Shown piece by piece: positions 34,023-43,288 of a DNA stretch of 64,000 nucleotides. Position 1 is the stretch's first letter, and each line of letters opens with the position of its first letter. Below the pieces are notes generated by a model, which was not told the origin of the DNA, searched no databases, and saw nothing but the letters and a program-made list of their open reading frames with translations. The translations under genes were made by a program, and so were the position numbers. Source of the DNA: CAMTUH01 sp947084935 (GTDB taxonomy: Bacteria; Pseudomonadota; Gammaproteobacteria; Coxiellales; Coxiellaceae); assembly GCA_947084935.1 (NCBI GenBank), contig CAMTUH010000009.1, positions 1-64,000 of the forward strand, in the 5' to 3' direction.

Positions 34023-35326
34023 TCAAATACCTTTATATTCATTCCTACCGTGCTGGCCAACTCGACGAAATTCGTAAACGACGTCTGCACGTTCGCACAA
34101 TCGCATACAATCACCGGCGCTTTTGCAACATTACCTGCAATAGCAAAAGACATGGCGATTCGATGGTCGCCAAAACTGTCCACTTCACCCCCGAGAAATT
34201 GACCACCCTCAATCACCAAACCATCCGGCAAGGCTTCCGCACGAATACCCAATTGCTGCAGACCCGTCACCATCGAAGCAATGCGATCGCTTTCTTTCAC
34301 GCGCAATTCGGCAGCACCGTGCAAAGTCGTTCGACCACTTGCGCACGCGGCAGCAACAAACAAAATCGGAAATTCATCAATCGCTAGCGGCACCTGATCC
34401 GATGGAATTTCAATACCACGCAATTGCGCGTGTCGAACGGTAATATCCCCCAGCGGTTCACCATTTTGTTCTGGAATGGGATCGATTTCAATATCCGCCC
34501 CCATCATTTTTAGTAAATTAATGATGCCCATGCGAGTGGGATTTACGCCTACTTTTCTCAGTACGATACTGGAACCGGGTGTAATCGTTGCAGCCACAAT
34601 AAAAAATGCCGCCGAAGAAATATCGCCCGGAATAGAAATCGGTGTCGCCCTGAGACGACCACCGCCCGACACGCAAATTCGACCTTTGGCCCTGTGAATA
34701 GGATAATGAAACGCATTCAGCAATCGCTCGGTGTGATCACGCGAAGGTTCCGATTCAACCACGCAGGTTTTTCCTTTTGCGTACAGCCCCGCTAACAAAA
34801 TACCGGATTTTACCTGCGCACTCGGAATCGGCAAAATATAATCAATGCCCGACAGTTTTTTCCCACCGTGAATTTTTAGCGGTGGCGTATTCCCCGTGGA
34901 CATTTCAATTTTGGCGCCCATCTGAATCAAGGGCTCTACAATTCGCTTCATCGGTCGACGGCGCAGGGATTCATCACCCGTAAGCACCGAATCAAAAGAT
35001 TGGGCAGCCAATAAGCCGCACAACAAACGCATCGCCGTGCCGGAATTTCCTAGGTCTAACACATCCGGCGGTTTTCGTAATCCATCGACTCCAACGCCAT
35101 TAACTAATAAAATACCTTCGTCTTCAATGACTTCGATGGTGACACCCATTTTTTGAAAGGCACTGACCGTAGCGAAGTTGTCAGCACCCATCAGAAACCC
35201 ATTTAATCGCGATTGTCCATCGGCCAATGCGCTTAATATCAATGCACGGTGGGAAATGGATTTATCTCCCGGTACGAAGAGTTCGCCGTTTAGGTCATGC
35301 GTGGGTGTGATACGAAAATCCATCAT
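34019..35326 (-). CDS. aroA: 5-enolpyruvylshikimate-3-phosphate synthase
   Basis: 435 residues. Sixth step of the shikimate pathway: shikimate-3-phosphate plus PEP gives EPSP. Seen: GDKSISHRALIL, the LGNSGTAMRLLCGLLAA motif (a GNSGTAMR class II-like signature rather than GNAGTAMR), EPSRDHTERLL, LRVKESDRI and DSFGDHRIAMSFAIAG. The class II features (NSG, GDKS) suggest reduced sensitivity to glyphosate, an inference. It sits between serC and cmk. Confidence 0.95.
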   Translation of the reverse strand: MMDFRITPTHDLNGELFVPGDKSISHRALILSALADGQSRLNGFLMGADNFATVSAFQKMGVTIEVIEDEGILLVNGVGVDGLRKPPDVLDLGNSGTAMRLLCGLLAAQSFDSVLTGDESLRRRPMKRIVEPLIQMGAKIEMSTGNTPPLKIHGGKKLSGIDYILPIPSAQVKSGILLAGLYAKGKTCVVESEPSRDHTERLLNAFHYPIHRAKGRICVSGGGRLRATPISIPGDISSAAFFIVAATITPGSSIVLRKVGVNPTRMGIINLLKMMGADIEIDPIPEQNGEPLGDITVRHAQLRGIEIPSDQVPLAIDEFPILFVAAACASGRTTLHGAAELRVKESDRIASMVTGLQQLGIRAEALPDGLVIEGGQFLGGEVDSFGDHRIAMSFAIAGNVAKAPVIVCDCANVQTSFTNFVELASTVGMNIKVFE

Positions 35327-35336
35327 TAATCCTAGA

Positions 35337-35357
35337 CCCCGCGGTCAAGCCGCGGGG
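35337..35357. repeat. GC-rich hairpin between serC and aroA
   Basis: CCCCGCGG (35337-35344) and CCGCGGGG (35350-35357) pair perfectly with a 5-nt loop in the 44-nt serC-aroA gap. There is no T-run, so it may slow transcription or protect RNA ends rather than terminate. Confidence 0.6.
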
Positions 35358-35370
35358 CGTCAAGCTTAGG

Positions 35371-36453
35371 TCATCCAAATTTTTTTTCAAATTCTTTCAT
35401 AAAGGCAATCAACGCGTCAACGCCAGCTTCGGGCATAGCGTTGTAAATACTCGCGCGCATTCCGCCCAACAAGCGATGACCTTTTAAGTTCGCAAGGCCG
35501 TTTTCCGTCGTCTCTTTAAGAAAAAGAGAATTGAGTTTTTCATCGGCTAACGTGAAAATCACGTTCATGCGTGATCGATAACGTGCGTCAATGGGGTTAT
35601 GATAAAAATCACTTTGATCAATAAAGTGATACAGTTTTTCTGCTTTTTTTTGATTTACTTTTGCAATGGCTTCCACACCACCTTGTTTTTTTAACCATTT
35701 AAAAACAAGCCCGGATAAATACCATGCAAACGTGGGTGGCGTATTCCACAACGAATGTTCTTTGGCGTGTACGTCGTAACGAAGCATGCTGGGCATTGAC
35801 GGCCAGGATTTACATTTCAATAAATCCTCACGCACCACCACGAGCGTCAAACCCGCGGGACCAATATTTTTTTGTGCGCAAGCAAAAAATAAGCCGTAAC
35901 GCGACACATCAAAGGGTCGTGACAATACATTCGATGCCATGTCACTCACCAACAACGCCTCTGTTTTCGGAATGGAAGGAAATTCAATACCGTTGACCGT
36001 TTCATTATCCACGTAATAAAAATAAGCCGAGTTACTGGGAATTTCCCAGGTTTTTTCATCGGGCACAGTGGTATACGTGGAGTCTTTGGCACTGGCGGCG
36101 ATGTGAACGTCACAAAACCGTTTCGCTTCTTCAATCGCTTGCTGCGACCAAATGCCCGTATCTAAATACGCAGCGGTCTTCGCACCGCCCAGTAAATTCA
36201 TCGGGATCGCGGAAAATTGAAGGCGCGCTCCACCTTGCAAAAACAATACGTGATAATGATCAGGAATATGCAACAAATCGCGAAAATCTTTTTCGGATTC
36301 TTCAGCCATTCGTTTAAATGCATCACCTCGGTGCGAAATTTCCATGACGGACATACCGAGTCCATGCCAGTCCAATAATTCATTACGTGCGGTTTCCAAA
36401 ACAGATTCCGGCAGCGCTGCCGGACCCGCAGCGAAATTGTAAACGCGCGTCAT
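35371..36453 (-). CDS. serC: Phosphoserine aminotransferase
   Basis: 360 residues, PLP-dependent; converts 3-phosphohydroxypyruvate to phosphoserine and also serves pyridoxal synthesis. Seen: NFAAGPAALP, FLQGGARLQF for cofactor phosphate, the Schiff-base lysine in FACAQKNIGPAG, and RSRMNVIF for substrate phosphate. Overlaps the gyrA stop by 1 nt and precedes aroA, the common serC-aroA linkage. Confidence 0.96.
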   Translation of the reverse strand: MTRVYNFAAGPAALPESVLETARNELLDWHGLGMSVMEISHRGDAFKRMAEESEKDFRDLLHIPDHYHVLFLQGGARLQFSAIPMNLLGGAKTAAYLDTGIWSQQAIEEAKRFCDVHIAASAKDSTYTTVPDEKTWEIPSNSAYFYYVDNETVNGIEFPSIPKTEALLVSDMASNVLSRPFDVSRYGLFFACAQKNIGPAGLTLVVVREDLLKCKSWPSMPSMLRYDVHAKEHSLWNTPPTFAWYLSGLVFKWLKKQGGVEAIAKVNQKKAEKLYHFIDQSDFYHNPIDARYRSRMNVIFTLADEKLNSLFLKETTENGLANLKGHRLLGGMRASIYNAMPEAGVDALIAFMKEFEKKFG

Positions 36454-38996
36454 TAGGTTTCCTTTCCAACAATCTCCGACGAAATCGCTTCGAGACCCAC
36501 CAAAGACTCATCCTGCACCAATTGGATCAATCGCACCCCTTGCGTATTTCTTCCCAACAACGAAATTTCATTCACGCGAGTTCTCACCAATGTTCCTTTG
36601 TCGCTGATTAACAGCACCTCATCATCATCCAGCACTTGTGCGGCCGAAACTACTTTACCGTTGCGTTTATTGACGCAGATCGCCATAACGCCCTGCCCCC
36701 CTCGACCAATAGCGCGGTAATCGTCGAGTGACGTACGTTGTCCATAACCGTGCACGGTCGCCGTCAAGATAGAGGCTTTCGGTTGAACCACAATTAATGC
36801 AATCACTTCTTGCCCAGATTTTAATTTAATCCCGCGTACACCACGCGCCGAACGGCCCATAACCCGCACTTCTTTCTCATGAAAACGAATGGCTTTGCCG
36901 GCATCCGTCATGAGCATAATTTCTTTGTTATCGTCGGTGATACCCACGCCCACCAACTGATCATCGCCCGTTAACTCCAACGCAATTTTTCCGCTGGTTC
37001 GTGGGCGAGAAAATTCATCCAACGATACTTTCTTAACCGATCCCTTCGCCGTTGCCATGAAAACAAAATGGTCTTTATCAAAATCACGAATAGGTAAAAT
37101 CGCCGAAATTTGCTCGTTTTTATCCAGAGGTAATAAATTCACGACGGGTCGTCCGCGCGCGGCTCGCCCTCCTTGAGGAACCTGATAGACCTTCAACCAA
37201 TAGACTTTGCCCAACGTCGAAAAACACAAAATGGTATCGTGCGTACTGGCAATCAAAATATTTTTAACAAAATCTTGTTCTTTGACGGTGGTGGCCATTT
37301 TTCCACGGCCACCGCGGTGTTGCGCTTGATAGCTGCTTAAAGATTGCGATTTGATGTACCCCTCTTTCGAAAGCGTAACGACCATGTTTTCTTCAGTGAT
37401 CAAATCTTCGTGCGTTAAATCTCGACTATCGTCGGTGATGACCGTACGTCGTTGATCGCCGAATTGTTTCCGAATTTCTTGCAATTCGTCTCGAATGACT
37501 CGATGTAATTTATCGGGATCCGTTACAATCTCGATGAGCCGACCAATTTGATCGATGATGGCGGTGTACTCTTCATGAATTTTATCGATTTCCAATCCGG
37601 TTAATCGATGCAAGCGCAAATCCAATATCGCTTGCGCTTGAGTGGGCGATAATCGATAACCTTCTTTTTGCTGACCATACTCAACAGGTAAATCTTCCGG
37701 TCTCGTCGTATCACTACCGGCTTTCTTTAATAATTTGGCCACGGAGCCGGGCGCCCATATTTCTGCTAATAAATTTTCTTTCGCAACAGCAGGCGTTTTT
37801 GATTTTTTAATAAGCGCAATGACTTCGTCAATGTTCGCCAAAGCCACGCCCAAACCCTCTAAAACGTGCGCGCGCTCGCGGGCTTTTTTTAATTCAAAAA
37901 TCGTACGGCGCGTAACGACTTCACGTCGATGTTGCAAGAAGGCGCCCAACAATTGTTTTAAGTTTAAAATTTTCGGTTGCCCGTTATCCAACGCAACCAT
38001 GTTGATGCCAAACACTGTTTGCAACTGCGTTTGCGCAAATAAATTATTGAGTACCACTTCAGCATAATCACCGCGCCGCACTTCGACTACCATGCGCATG
38101 CCGTCTTTATCGGATTCGTCACGGAGTGCAGAAATGCCCTCGATGCGTTTCTCACGAACCAATTCGCCAATTTTTTCGAGTAATCGCGCTTTATTCACTT
38201 GATACGGGAGTTCCGTCACGATGATGGAAGCATGTCCGTTCTTGGCTATTTCAATTTCGGTTTTTGCACGCACGTAAATACGACCGCGCCCCGTCTTGTA
38301 CGCTTGCACAATGCCACTGCGTCCGTTGATAATGCCGGCCGTCGGAAAATCCGGACCCGGAATGTATTTCATGAGTTTTTCAACGGACAACTCAGAGTCA
38401 TCAATCAACGCGAGCGTGGCATCGATGATTTCATTCAAATTGTGCGGCGGAATATTCGTCGCCATACCCACGGCAATACCCGAAGCACCGTTGACCAGCA
38501 AATTGGGTATACGCGTCGGTAGCACCGACGGCGCCCTCTCGGTTTCATCGTAATTGGGAACGAAGTCGACGGTTTCTTTATCGAGATCTTCCATCAACGC
38601 GTGTGCGGCGCGCGATAACCGAATTTCGGTATAGCGCATGGCAGCGGGCGCATCGCCGTCCACCGAACCAAAGTTTCCCTGACCATCGACCAGCAAGTAG
38701 CGCATGCTAAATGGCTGGGCTAAACGAACGATGGTGTCGTACACCGCCACGTCACCGTGCGGATGGTATTTACCAATCACGTCTCCAACGATACGTGCGG
38801 ATTTTTTATAGGGCTTATTCCAATCGTTACTCAGTTCTTTCATGGCGTAGAGAACCCGGCGGTGAACGGGTTTTAAACCGTCTCGTACGTCCGGCAAGGC
38901 GCGGCCAACGATCACGCTCATCGCGTAATCGAGGTAGGACTGCTTCAGTTCTTCTTCGATCGTAATCGGAATAATTTCGCTCGCCACTTCCGCCAT
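36453..38996 (-). CDS. gyrA: DNA gyrase subunit A
   Basis: 847 residues. With GyrB it introduces negative supercoils. Seen: N-terminal breakage-reunion domain with the catalytic tyrosine in AMRYTEIRLS (Y122), coiled coil, and C-terminal beta-pinwheel with the GyrA box, QAQHRGGRGK. Numbering of the quinolone region equals E. coli: H80, G81, D82, V83, A84, V85, Y86, D87. Val at position 83, where E. coli has Ser, is unusual and is the site of resistance changes elsewhere. First gene of gyrA-serC-aroA-cmk. Confidence 0.97.
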   Translation of the reverse strand: MAEVASEIIPITIEEELKQSYLDYAMSVIVGRALPDVRDGLKPVHRRVLYAMKELSNDWNKPYKKSARIVGDVIGKYHPHGDVAVYDTIVRLAQPFSMRYLLVDGQGNFGSVDGDAPAAMRYTEIRLSRAAHALMEDLDKETVDFVPNYDETERAPSVLPTRIPNLLVNGASGIAVGMATNIPPHNLNEIIDATLALIDDSELSVEKLMKYIPGPDFPTAGIINGRSGIVQAYKTGRGRIYVRAKTEIEIAKNGHASIIVTELPYQVNKARLLEKIGELVREKRIEGISALRDESDKDGMRMVVEVRRGDYAEVVLNNLFAQTQLQTVFGINMVALDNGQPKILNLKQLLGAFLQHRREVVTRRTIFELKKARERAHVLEGLGVALANIDEVIALIKKSKTPAVAKENLLAEIWAPGSVAKLLKKAGSDTTRPEDLPVEYGQQKEGYRLSPTQAQAILDLRLHRLTGLEIDKIHEEYTAIIDQIGRLIEIVTDPDKLHRVIRDELQEIRKQFGDQRRTVITDDSRDLTHEDLITEENMVVTLSKEGYIKSQSLSSYQAQHRGGRGKMATTVKEQDFVKNILIASTHDTILCFSTLGKVYWLKVYQVPQGGRAARGRPVVNLLPLDKNEQISAILPIRDFDKDHFVFMATAKGSVKKVSLDEFSRPRTSGKIALELTGDDQLVGVGITDDNKEIMLMTDAGKAIRFHEKEVRVMGRSARGVRGIKLKSGQEVIALIVVQPKASILTATVHGYGQRTSLDDYRAIGRGGQGVMAICVNKRNGKVVSAAQVLDDDEVLLISDKGTLVRTRVNEISLLGRNTQGVRLIQLVQDESLVGLEAISSEIVGKET

Positions 38997-39096
38997 GATT
39001 AGCCTCTTTTCCTTAATAAAACAATAAGTTACAATATATTTGGGAATCCAAAATTATACCATACTTTCCCCACCAGACATACATCAAAAAACTGTA

Positions 39097-39125
39097 TTTC
39101 ACCCCAGGCATTTTTCCGTTAAGAT
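39097..39125 (+). promoter_or_regulatory. Sigma70-like promoter of the amidohydrolase gene
   Basis: TTTCAC (39097-39102), a 17-nt spacer and TAAGAT (39120-39125), about 32 nt before the chosen ATG, which follows GAGGAGG. Confidence 0.5.
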
Positions 39126-39156
39126 GGTACCCCTAAATCGAGGAGGAAGTGCTCAC

Positions 39157-40515
39157 ATGGAAAATATCGACATACTGATCAGTGCCCGTTGGATCCTGCC
39201 CATTGCCCCTAAAAACCACGTTCTTGAGGGTCACGCCCTAGCCATCAATGGCGATAAGATCGTCGATCTCTTGCCGTTGGAAGAGGCCGAGCAGAAATAC
39301 TACGCCGAGCAATACCTCGAGCTCAAAAATCACGTACTCATGCCTGGCTTCGTCAATGCGCATACACACACCCCCATGAATCTCTTTCGAGGCCTGGCCG
39401 ACGATTTAGCCCTAATGGATTGGCTGCAGAAGCATATATGGCCAGCTGAAGGCACGATCATAAACGCCGAATCGGTCGCCGCCGGAAGCCGCCTGGCCAT
39501 TGCTGAAATGCTGCGCGGCGGTACCACTTGCTTTAACGACAATTATTTTTTCCACGATACGACAGCACAAGTAGCGGCTGAGGAAGGCATACGCGCGTGC
39601 ATCGGTTTAGTCATCCTAAACGTACCCACTCAGTGGGGAGAAAACGAAGCCGCTTATCTCGCCCGCGCCAAAGAAACTTTATCGAAACCCAATCCGTCAC
39701 CGCTCATCACTTACGCACTGACACCGCATGCACCCTACACCGTCGGCGACCAAATGCTGGCTGAAATTAAGCGAATTGCCGAGGAACGCCAGTTACCCAT
39801 TCACATGCACGTTCACGAAACGGCGAGCGAAATTGAACAAAGCCAAAAAGAATTTGGAATACGGCCGCTGGAGCGTTTACATCGCTTGGGATTATTGTCC
39901 TCACGTTTTATTGCCATTCACATGACACAATTAACCGATGAAGAAATTCAACTCGTAAAAGAGACCCAAACCAACGTGGTTCACTGCCCCGAATCGAATT
40001 TAAAACTGGCGAGCGGTTTTGCACCCATCGCGCAACTGCTGAAACACAATATCAATGTTGCCCTTGGAACAGACGGTGCAGCGAGTAATAATGACCTGGA
40101 TTTATTTGGCGAAATGCGAACCGCTGCGTTAATCGCCAAAGCCGTTGGCAACGACCCCACGCATTTATCTGCTGCGGAAGCGCTTAAAATGGCAACGCTG
40201 AACGGCGCAAAAGCGATCGGCTTAGAAAAACACATCGGTTCCTTGGAAGCCGGAAAATTCGCCGACGTTATTTCGATCGATCTCAGCTCCTTCATCACGC
40301 AACCTATTTACAATCCCGTATCGCACCTCGTCTACGCCGCCAATCGTTTGCAAGTGTCCGACGTGTGGGTCGCCGGGAAACAACTGCTCAAGCAAGGAAA
40401 ATTTACTCGCCTGGATGTCAGCAATATCGTGGCAGACGCTAACCGTTGGGCCGAAAAAGCGAAACCTTTTCAATCACGTGCTATTATCGAAGAACCGGTT
40501 GCAACCCAATATTAG
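39157..40515 (+). CDS. 5-methylthioadenosine/S-adenosylhomocysteine deaminase-like amidohydrolase
   Basis: 452 residues from the ATG at 39157 (GGAGG 10 nt upstream); a longer in-frame reading from 39040 lacks such a site. TrzA/AtzA/MtaD branch of metal-dependent hydrolases: HxH in FVNAHTHTPMNLFRG, HMHVHET, AIHMTQL and the metal Asp in LGTDGAASNNDLDLFGEMR are all present. MtaD enzymes deaminate MTA, SAH or adenosine to inosine analogues, feeding purine and methionine salvage. Substrate is inferred from family resemblance. It is divergent from gyrA. Confidence 0.85.
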   Translation: MENIDILISARWILPIAPKNHVLEGHALAINGDKIVDLLPLEEAEQKYYAEQYLELKNHVLMPGFVNAHTHTPMNLFRGLADDLALMDWLQKHIWPAEGTIINAESVAAGSRLAIAEMLRGGTTCFNDNYFFHDTTAQVAAEEGIRACIGLVILNVPTQWGENEAAYLARAKETLSKPNPSPLITYALTPHAPYTVGDQMLAEIKRIAEERQLPIHMHVHETASEIEQSQKEFGIRPLERLHRLGLLSSRFIAIHMTQLTDEEIQLVKETQTNVVHCPESNLKLASGFAPIAQLLKHNINVALGTDGAASNNDLDLFGEMRTAALIAKAVGNDPTHLSAAEALKMATLNGAKAIGLEKHIGSLEAGKFADVISIDLSSFITQPIYNPVSHLVYAANRLQVSDVWVAGKQLLKQGKFTRLDVSNIVADANRWAEKAKPFQSRAIIEEPVATQY

Positions 40516-40525
40516 CATTCTATCA

Positions 40526-40626
40526 AATAAGTTTTTGTGCATTCAGTGAGGGGCGTCGCGACCAGGGAAGGTAAGAAGCGCCGAGTACAGGATGTACGTC
40601 CCCGAACGAATGCACAGAAACTTATT
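40526..40626. repeat. Palindromic repeat between the deaminase and HMG-CoA lyase genes
   Basis: AATAAGTTTTTGTGCATTC (40526-40544) and its near-perfect complement (40608-40626, one mismatch) flank about 63 nt holding GTACAGGATGTAC. That core, in reverse orientation, is in the element inside rlmD. Confidence 0.8.
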
Positions 40627-40646
40627 GATTTGCCAGGTAGGAAATC

Positions 40647-41552
40647 ATGAACTTCCCGAAAAAAGTCACCATCGTTGAAGTAGGCCCGCGCGACGGCCTG
40701 CAAAACGAGCACACCAACATCCCGACGGATTTAAAAATCCAATTCATCAACCAGCTTTCACAAGCGGGTCTCCCCATCATTGAGGTAACGAGTTTCGTTT
40801 CACCCAAATGGATTCCTCAAATGGCTGATCATTCCGAGGTGATGAACGGCATTAAACGTTACCCCAACGTGCGGTACACAGCACTGGTGCCGAACGAGCA
40901 AGGCCTTTCCGATGCCGTGGCCACGCACACGCAAGAAATTGCCGTGTTCACCGCCGCCTCTGAAACCTTTACTCAAAAAAATATTAATTGCTCTATCGAA
41001 GAAAGTTTACACCGCATTGCGAAAGTTATTGAGGGTGCTAAAAAAAATAAGCTTCCCATCCGCGGCTACGTTTCGTGCGCCCTGGGTTGCCCGTACGAAG
41101 GCGAAATCAAACCGGAGCAGGTTCTCAGCGTTTCGGAAAAATTAATTCAACTCGGTTGCCATCAAGTTTCACTGGGTGACACCATCGGTGTCGGAACACC
41201 GCATAAAGCTGCAACTCTGATTGACGTGATTCGCAAAAAAATACCGGTGGAAAAATTAGCGGTCCACTTTCACGATACCTACGCGCAAGCCTTAACGAAT
41301 ATTTACGTGTGCTTAGAAAAGGGAATTCGCACGATCGACAGCTCGGTCGCCGGCTTAGGCGGGTGTCCCTACGCTCCCGGTGCAGGCGGGAACGTGGCCA
41401 CCGAAGACGTGATTTATTTGTTAAATGGATTGGGTATCCAGCACGGCGTGGATCTGAAACGGGTAGCCACTGCAGGCCGACTGATTTGCGACTATCTAAA
41501 AATACCGCCGCGGTCGAAAGTTTCCGTTGCACTTGCGGGCGCTACTTATTAA
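40647..41552 (+). CDS. mvaB: Hydroxymethylglutaryl-CoA lyase
   Basis: 301 residues; TAGGA precedes the ATG. It splits HMG-CoA into acetyl-CoA and acetoacetate, the last step of leucine breakdown. Seen: VEVGPRDGLQNE (metal and catalytic Arg/Asp), VSCALGCPYEG, GDTIGVGTP, the HFHDTYAQA metal histidines and the catalytic Cys in GLGGCPYAPGAGGN. No other leucine-degradation gene is adjacent. A dispersed repeat precedes it. Confidence 0.94.
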   Translation: MNFPKKVTIVEVGPRDGLQNEHTNIPTDLKIQFINQLSQAGLPIIEVTSFVSPKWIPQMADHSEVMNGIKRYPNVRYTALVPNEQGLSDAVATHTQEIAVFTAASETFTQKNINCSIEESLHRIAKVIEGAKKNKLPIRGYVSCALGCPYEGEIKPEQVLSVSEKLIQLGCHQVSLGDTIGVGTPHKAATLIDVIRKKIPVEKLAVHFHDTYAQALTNIYVCLEKGIRTIDSSVAGLGGCPYAPGAGGNVATEDVIYLLNGLGIQHGVDLKRVATAGRLICDYLKIPPRSKVSVALAGATY

Positions 41553-41565
41553 TCCTTCTCTACGG

Positions 41566-43149
41566 CTATACACAGCAATAATCCGTGTAACCACCATCAA
41601 CGGAACGATACGGCGTTTCTGTTGAGCCACAACTAGAAAATAACGTTCCCCACGAGGTAGAAAGCGATGCTCCATCTTCTTCGGTTGAATCCTGATCCTG
41701 AATCCCATTTTGCTCTTGATTTTGCGATTCATTTGACACCAATATTCCTTTCCATGCGTCCACCCAATCACTCAAATTGGCAGGCACACGCTCCCCCTTC
41801 GAAAGCAGCTCCTTCAAGGCATGAATAATTTTCTGAATAACCATCTCTTTTGAATTATCCAACCAATCTGGGATATTAAAATGCCAATAGATAATGGAGC
41901 TGGTTAGCGCTAACATAACTGATGACAAACCCACTATCCACGGATCTTGCGTGATTAATCGAAAAATCAACCCCGTACACCCATTTAGTGTTAGTAACCC
42001 ATTCCCAATCATTTCGCCAGGAACAAAAAAATAACTCAACCACACGGCAAATATTTGCAGCAAAGCCGGATAAGTTACATCGGGCGGCGAAAGACGATAA
42101 GGAGACCCCGCTCCTCTGAGGTGCCGATAATAATTTCGTATTACATCACGGGTTCTAACCGTAAATCGATCGGATGCCGCTTCCGCAATACCTTTCGATT
42201 CTACCAACATCTTACAACACTGCGAGAGCAAATAAATAAGGGCTGAAGGAACTAAAGTCGCGGTAGTAATGGTGTAAATGAGACTTTCATATTTAGGATC
42301 CAGAGCGACACGTTCATCGGGGTCGCCCTGGTACACGCCCAACAAAGCAAGAAATTTCCGGATCGAATGTGACGTTCCATAATCATAAGAAGGAATAACT
42401 CCAGCAAAACTAATTAAAATTACAAACCACTCAAAACGAGTTGGCCAACGCAGTTTTTTTTCCATTAGAAAAAATAGATTATCTTCCGCGGTTTTAAATC
42501 GATACGATAAGTTAGTGGCAAAATTAGCAATGGCGCAGAAAATTCCAACCGCAACAAGAATAAATTCATCATCGGTGACATATTCAGAAATAGTAACCAT
42601 CCCTAAAAACGTCGCCAAAGAAGAACACAGCAGAGAGGAAACCCCACAAATACGCACAAGAGCTCTTGCGATGAAAATAGGCCATGTATCAGGTATCTGT
42701 TCCAATTCCAGCGCAGCATCACGATGAAGCCAATCACTCACCATGCGCTTCGTAGACACTCCTCTCGTGCTCCAATTCATGTGCGCATCAGCAGAAACGC
42801 TGTAAATGGTTAACCAAGCGCTCAACCACGTCGGAACATGACTCACAACGGGCTTATACAATATATAATTTTCATTATAAAAATAATCTACCATCGCATA
42901 GATCCGAAATCCCACCGAAGAAAATACTTTGACTCCAACCAACGGGGCGGCAATGGCAAGCACGAGCCAACGGTAATTTTCGCCATTTTGGTTTTCAACA
43001 ATAATGGTAGCGGAGTCGCCTTTGAAATGGACTCTGATTTTATAAAGCTTCGGAATGAGCGACTGAGAGCCTGACGGAGCAATTCGATTTATTTCATCGT
43101 CGCTTGTTATTTCATCGTCGCTTGACCCTATTTCACTATCTTCCTGCAT
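41566..43149 (-). CDS. Multi-pass membrane protein with acidic tails, lineage-specific
   Basis: 527 residues from the ATG at 43149. A longer GTG reading (43200) is rejected because a TATAAT -10 (43191-43186) would then lie inside the gene. The N-terminal tail is very acidic (SSDDEITSDDEIN), about eight membrane helices follow, and the C-terminal 60 residues are polar, Gln/Ser/Glu rich and end GYTDYCCV. The last four residues, YCCV, fit the YxxPhi tyrosine sorting signal and hold two cysteines that could be lipidated. The layout (acidic tail, multi-pass core, polar tail, YxxPhi end) matches the protein at 19605-20801, but I see no residue identity between them and no PmrA-type box here. Candidate host-membrane protein. 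Confidence 0.6.
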   Translation of the reverse strand: MQEDSEIGSSDDEITSDDEINRIAPSGSQSLIPKLYKIRVHFKGDSATIIVENQNGENYRWLVLAIAAPLVGVKVFSSVGFRIYAMVDYFYNENYILYKPVVSHVPTWLSAWLTIYSVSADAHMNWSTRGVSTKRMVSDWLHRDAALELEQIPDTWPIFIARALVRICGVSSLLCSSLATFLGMVTISEYVTDDEFILVAVGIFCAIANFATNLSYRFKTAEDNLFFLMEKKLRWPTRFEWFVILISFAGVIPSYDYGTSHSIRKFLALLGVYQGDPDERVALDPKYESLIYTITTATLVPSALIYLLSQCCKMLVESKGIAEAASDRFTVRTRDVIRNYYRHLRGAGSPYRLSPPDVTYPALLQIFAVWLSYFFVPGEMIGNGLLTLNGCTGLIFRLITQDPWIVGLSSVMLALTSSIIYWHFNIPDWLDNSKEMVIQKIIHALKELLSKGERVPANLSDWVDAWKGILVSNESQNQEQNGIQDQDSTEEDGASLSTSWGTLFSSCGSTETPYRSVDGGYTDYCCV

Positions 43150-43185
43150 ATTCAACCCAAAGTAAGGACGCTTGCTTTGCGCGCA

Positions 43186-43191
43186 ATTATA
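43186..43191 (-). promoter_or_regulatory. TATAAT -10 upstream of the 41566-43149 gene
   Basis: A perfect -10 on the minus strand about 37 nt before the ATG at 43149. The -35 is weak (TTCCAA-like). It supports the shorter start. Confidence 0.45.
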
Positions 43192-43251
43192 TCGCAACAC
43201 GTTTGTTTATTTTGGAATTTCAGTAAAATAATTTAATCTTAATGTTTTATC

Positions 43252-43279
43252 TTGCACTTAAATTCAAGAATGCCATAAT
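43252..43279 (+). promoter_or_regulatory. birA promoter, probably giving a leaderless mRNA
   Basis: TTGCAC (43252-43257), 16-nt spacer, CATAAT (43274-43279). The ATG of birA is only 10 nt past the -10, so the transcript should begin at or within a few nt of the start codon; no Shine-Dalgarno is present. Confidence 0.55.
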
Positions 43280-43288
43280 GATCGGCGC

